From NCBI GenBank assembly GCA_016212245.1, contig JACRGU010000082.1:1-5524 (forward strand): a stretch of 5,524 nt of DNA, given 5' to 3'. The notes below the pieces were generated by a model. That model saw only the letters and a list, made by a program, of their open reading frames with translations, was not told the origin of the DNA and made no database searches. The position numbers and the translations under genes are program-made. This document shows, in pieces, positions 5,285 to 5,524 of this stretch. This DNA comes from Nitrospirota bacterium. GTDB taxonomy: Bacteria; Nitrospirota; Thermodesulfovibrionia; Thermodesulfovibrionales; SM23-35. Numbering within the stretch: the stretch's first letter is position 1; each line of letters begins with the position of its first letter.

Positions 5285-5524
5285 ATGAGACCTGATGGTA
5301 GGAAAAACAATGAAATACGTGATGTAAGGGTTCACAGGAATTTCATAGGGGCTGCTGAGGGTTCAGTACTGATTTCGATGGGGAATACAAGGGTAATATG
5401 TACGGCCTCAATTGAGGACAAGGTTCCACCTTTTCTGAAGGACCAGAAGAAGGGATGGATAACAGCTGAGTACTCAATGCTTCCACGGTCAACGCCGACA
5501 AGGATTATGAGAGAATCAAGCACA
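5285..5524 (+). CDS. rph: Ribonuclease PH, 5' part (runs off the window)
   Basis: A phosphate-dependent 3'-to-5' exoribonuclease that trims the 3' end of tRNA precursors. Only the first 80 codons are in the window, about one third of the usual 240 or so; the frame is open to the last base. The N-terminus RPDGR (2-6) is the family start signature. SMGNTRVICTASIED (31-45) forms the first core strands, and the KGWITAEYSMLPRSTPTR block (56-73) with the following RESS is diagnostic for RNase PH. ATG at 5285 directly follows the murI TAA, and GGAGG at 5276-5280, inside the end of murI, serves as ribosome binding site. A murI-rph order is common in related operons, often followed by an XTP/dITP pyrophosphatase gene, which would lie outside this window. 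Confidence 0.95.
   Translation, partial: MRPDGRKNNEIRDVRVHRNFIGAAEGSVLISMGNTRVICTASIEDKVPPFLKDQKKGWITAEYSMLPRSTPTRIMRESST

Overview
The window is a gene-dense chromosomal segment with every gene on the plus strand, and it holds mainly housekeeping functions. Moderate GC, frequent ATA and AGG/AGA codons, short intergenic repeats of the TGGATTCCCGC/GCGGGAATGAC type, a glutamine synthetase of the short GSI-alpha type and an amidase-GerMN-murI-rph gene string together suggest a deep-branching Gram-negative bacterium. Nitrospirota (Thermodesulfovibrionia-like) or a Desulfobacterota relative fits best. This assignment is an inference from gene style; no lineage marker was read.

Positions 1-943: a stand-alone class I glutamine amidotransferase (24-719) is followed by about 220 bases of non-coding DNA. 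That stretch carries three hairpin-forming repeats, one of them a palindrome nested inside another, and ends in a strong ribosome binding site for glnA.

Positions 944-2769: glnA (glutamine synthetase, 442 aa) is followed after 56 bases by smpB. The smpB gap contains an extended -10 promoter so close to the ATG that the smpB message is probably leaderless.

Positions 2770-3296: an 81-base spacer made almost wholly of a two-level inverted repeat leads into ssrA (tmRNA, 2851-3197). The acceptor stem, PK1, PK2, tag reading frame, T arm and CCA end of the tmRNA can all be traced. SmpB and tmRNA are the two partners of trans-translation, so 2329-3197 is a ribosome-rescue module. About 100 bases with a perfect 14-bp palindrome and a possible promoter separate it from the next operon.

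Positions 3297-5524: a tightly packed operon of an exported N-acetylmuramoyl-L-alanine amidase (TTG start), a membrane-anchored GerMN-domain protein, glutamate racemase murI and the start of rph (RNase PH), which runs off the window. The genes overlap or abut, so translational coupling is likely. The first three concern the cell envelope; rph is a tRNA 3'-end trimming enzyme.

I found no convincing new system. The points most worth a second look are the nested repeat upstream of glnA, the structured smpB-ssrA spacer, the probable leaderless smpB start, and the divergent amidase paired with a GerMN protein.
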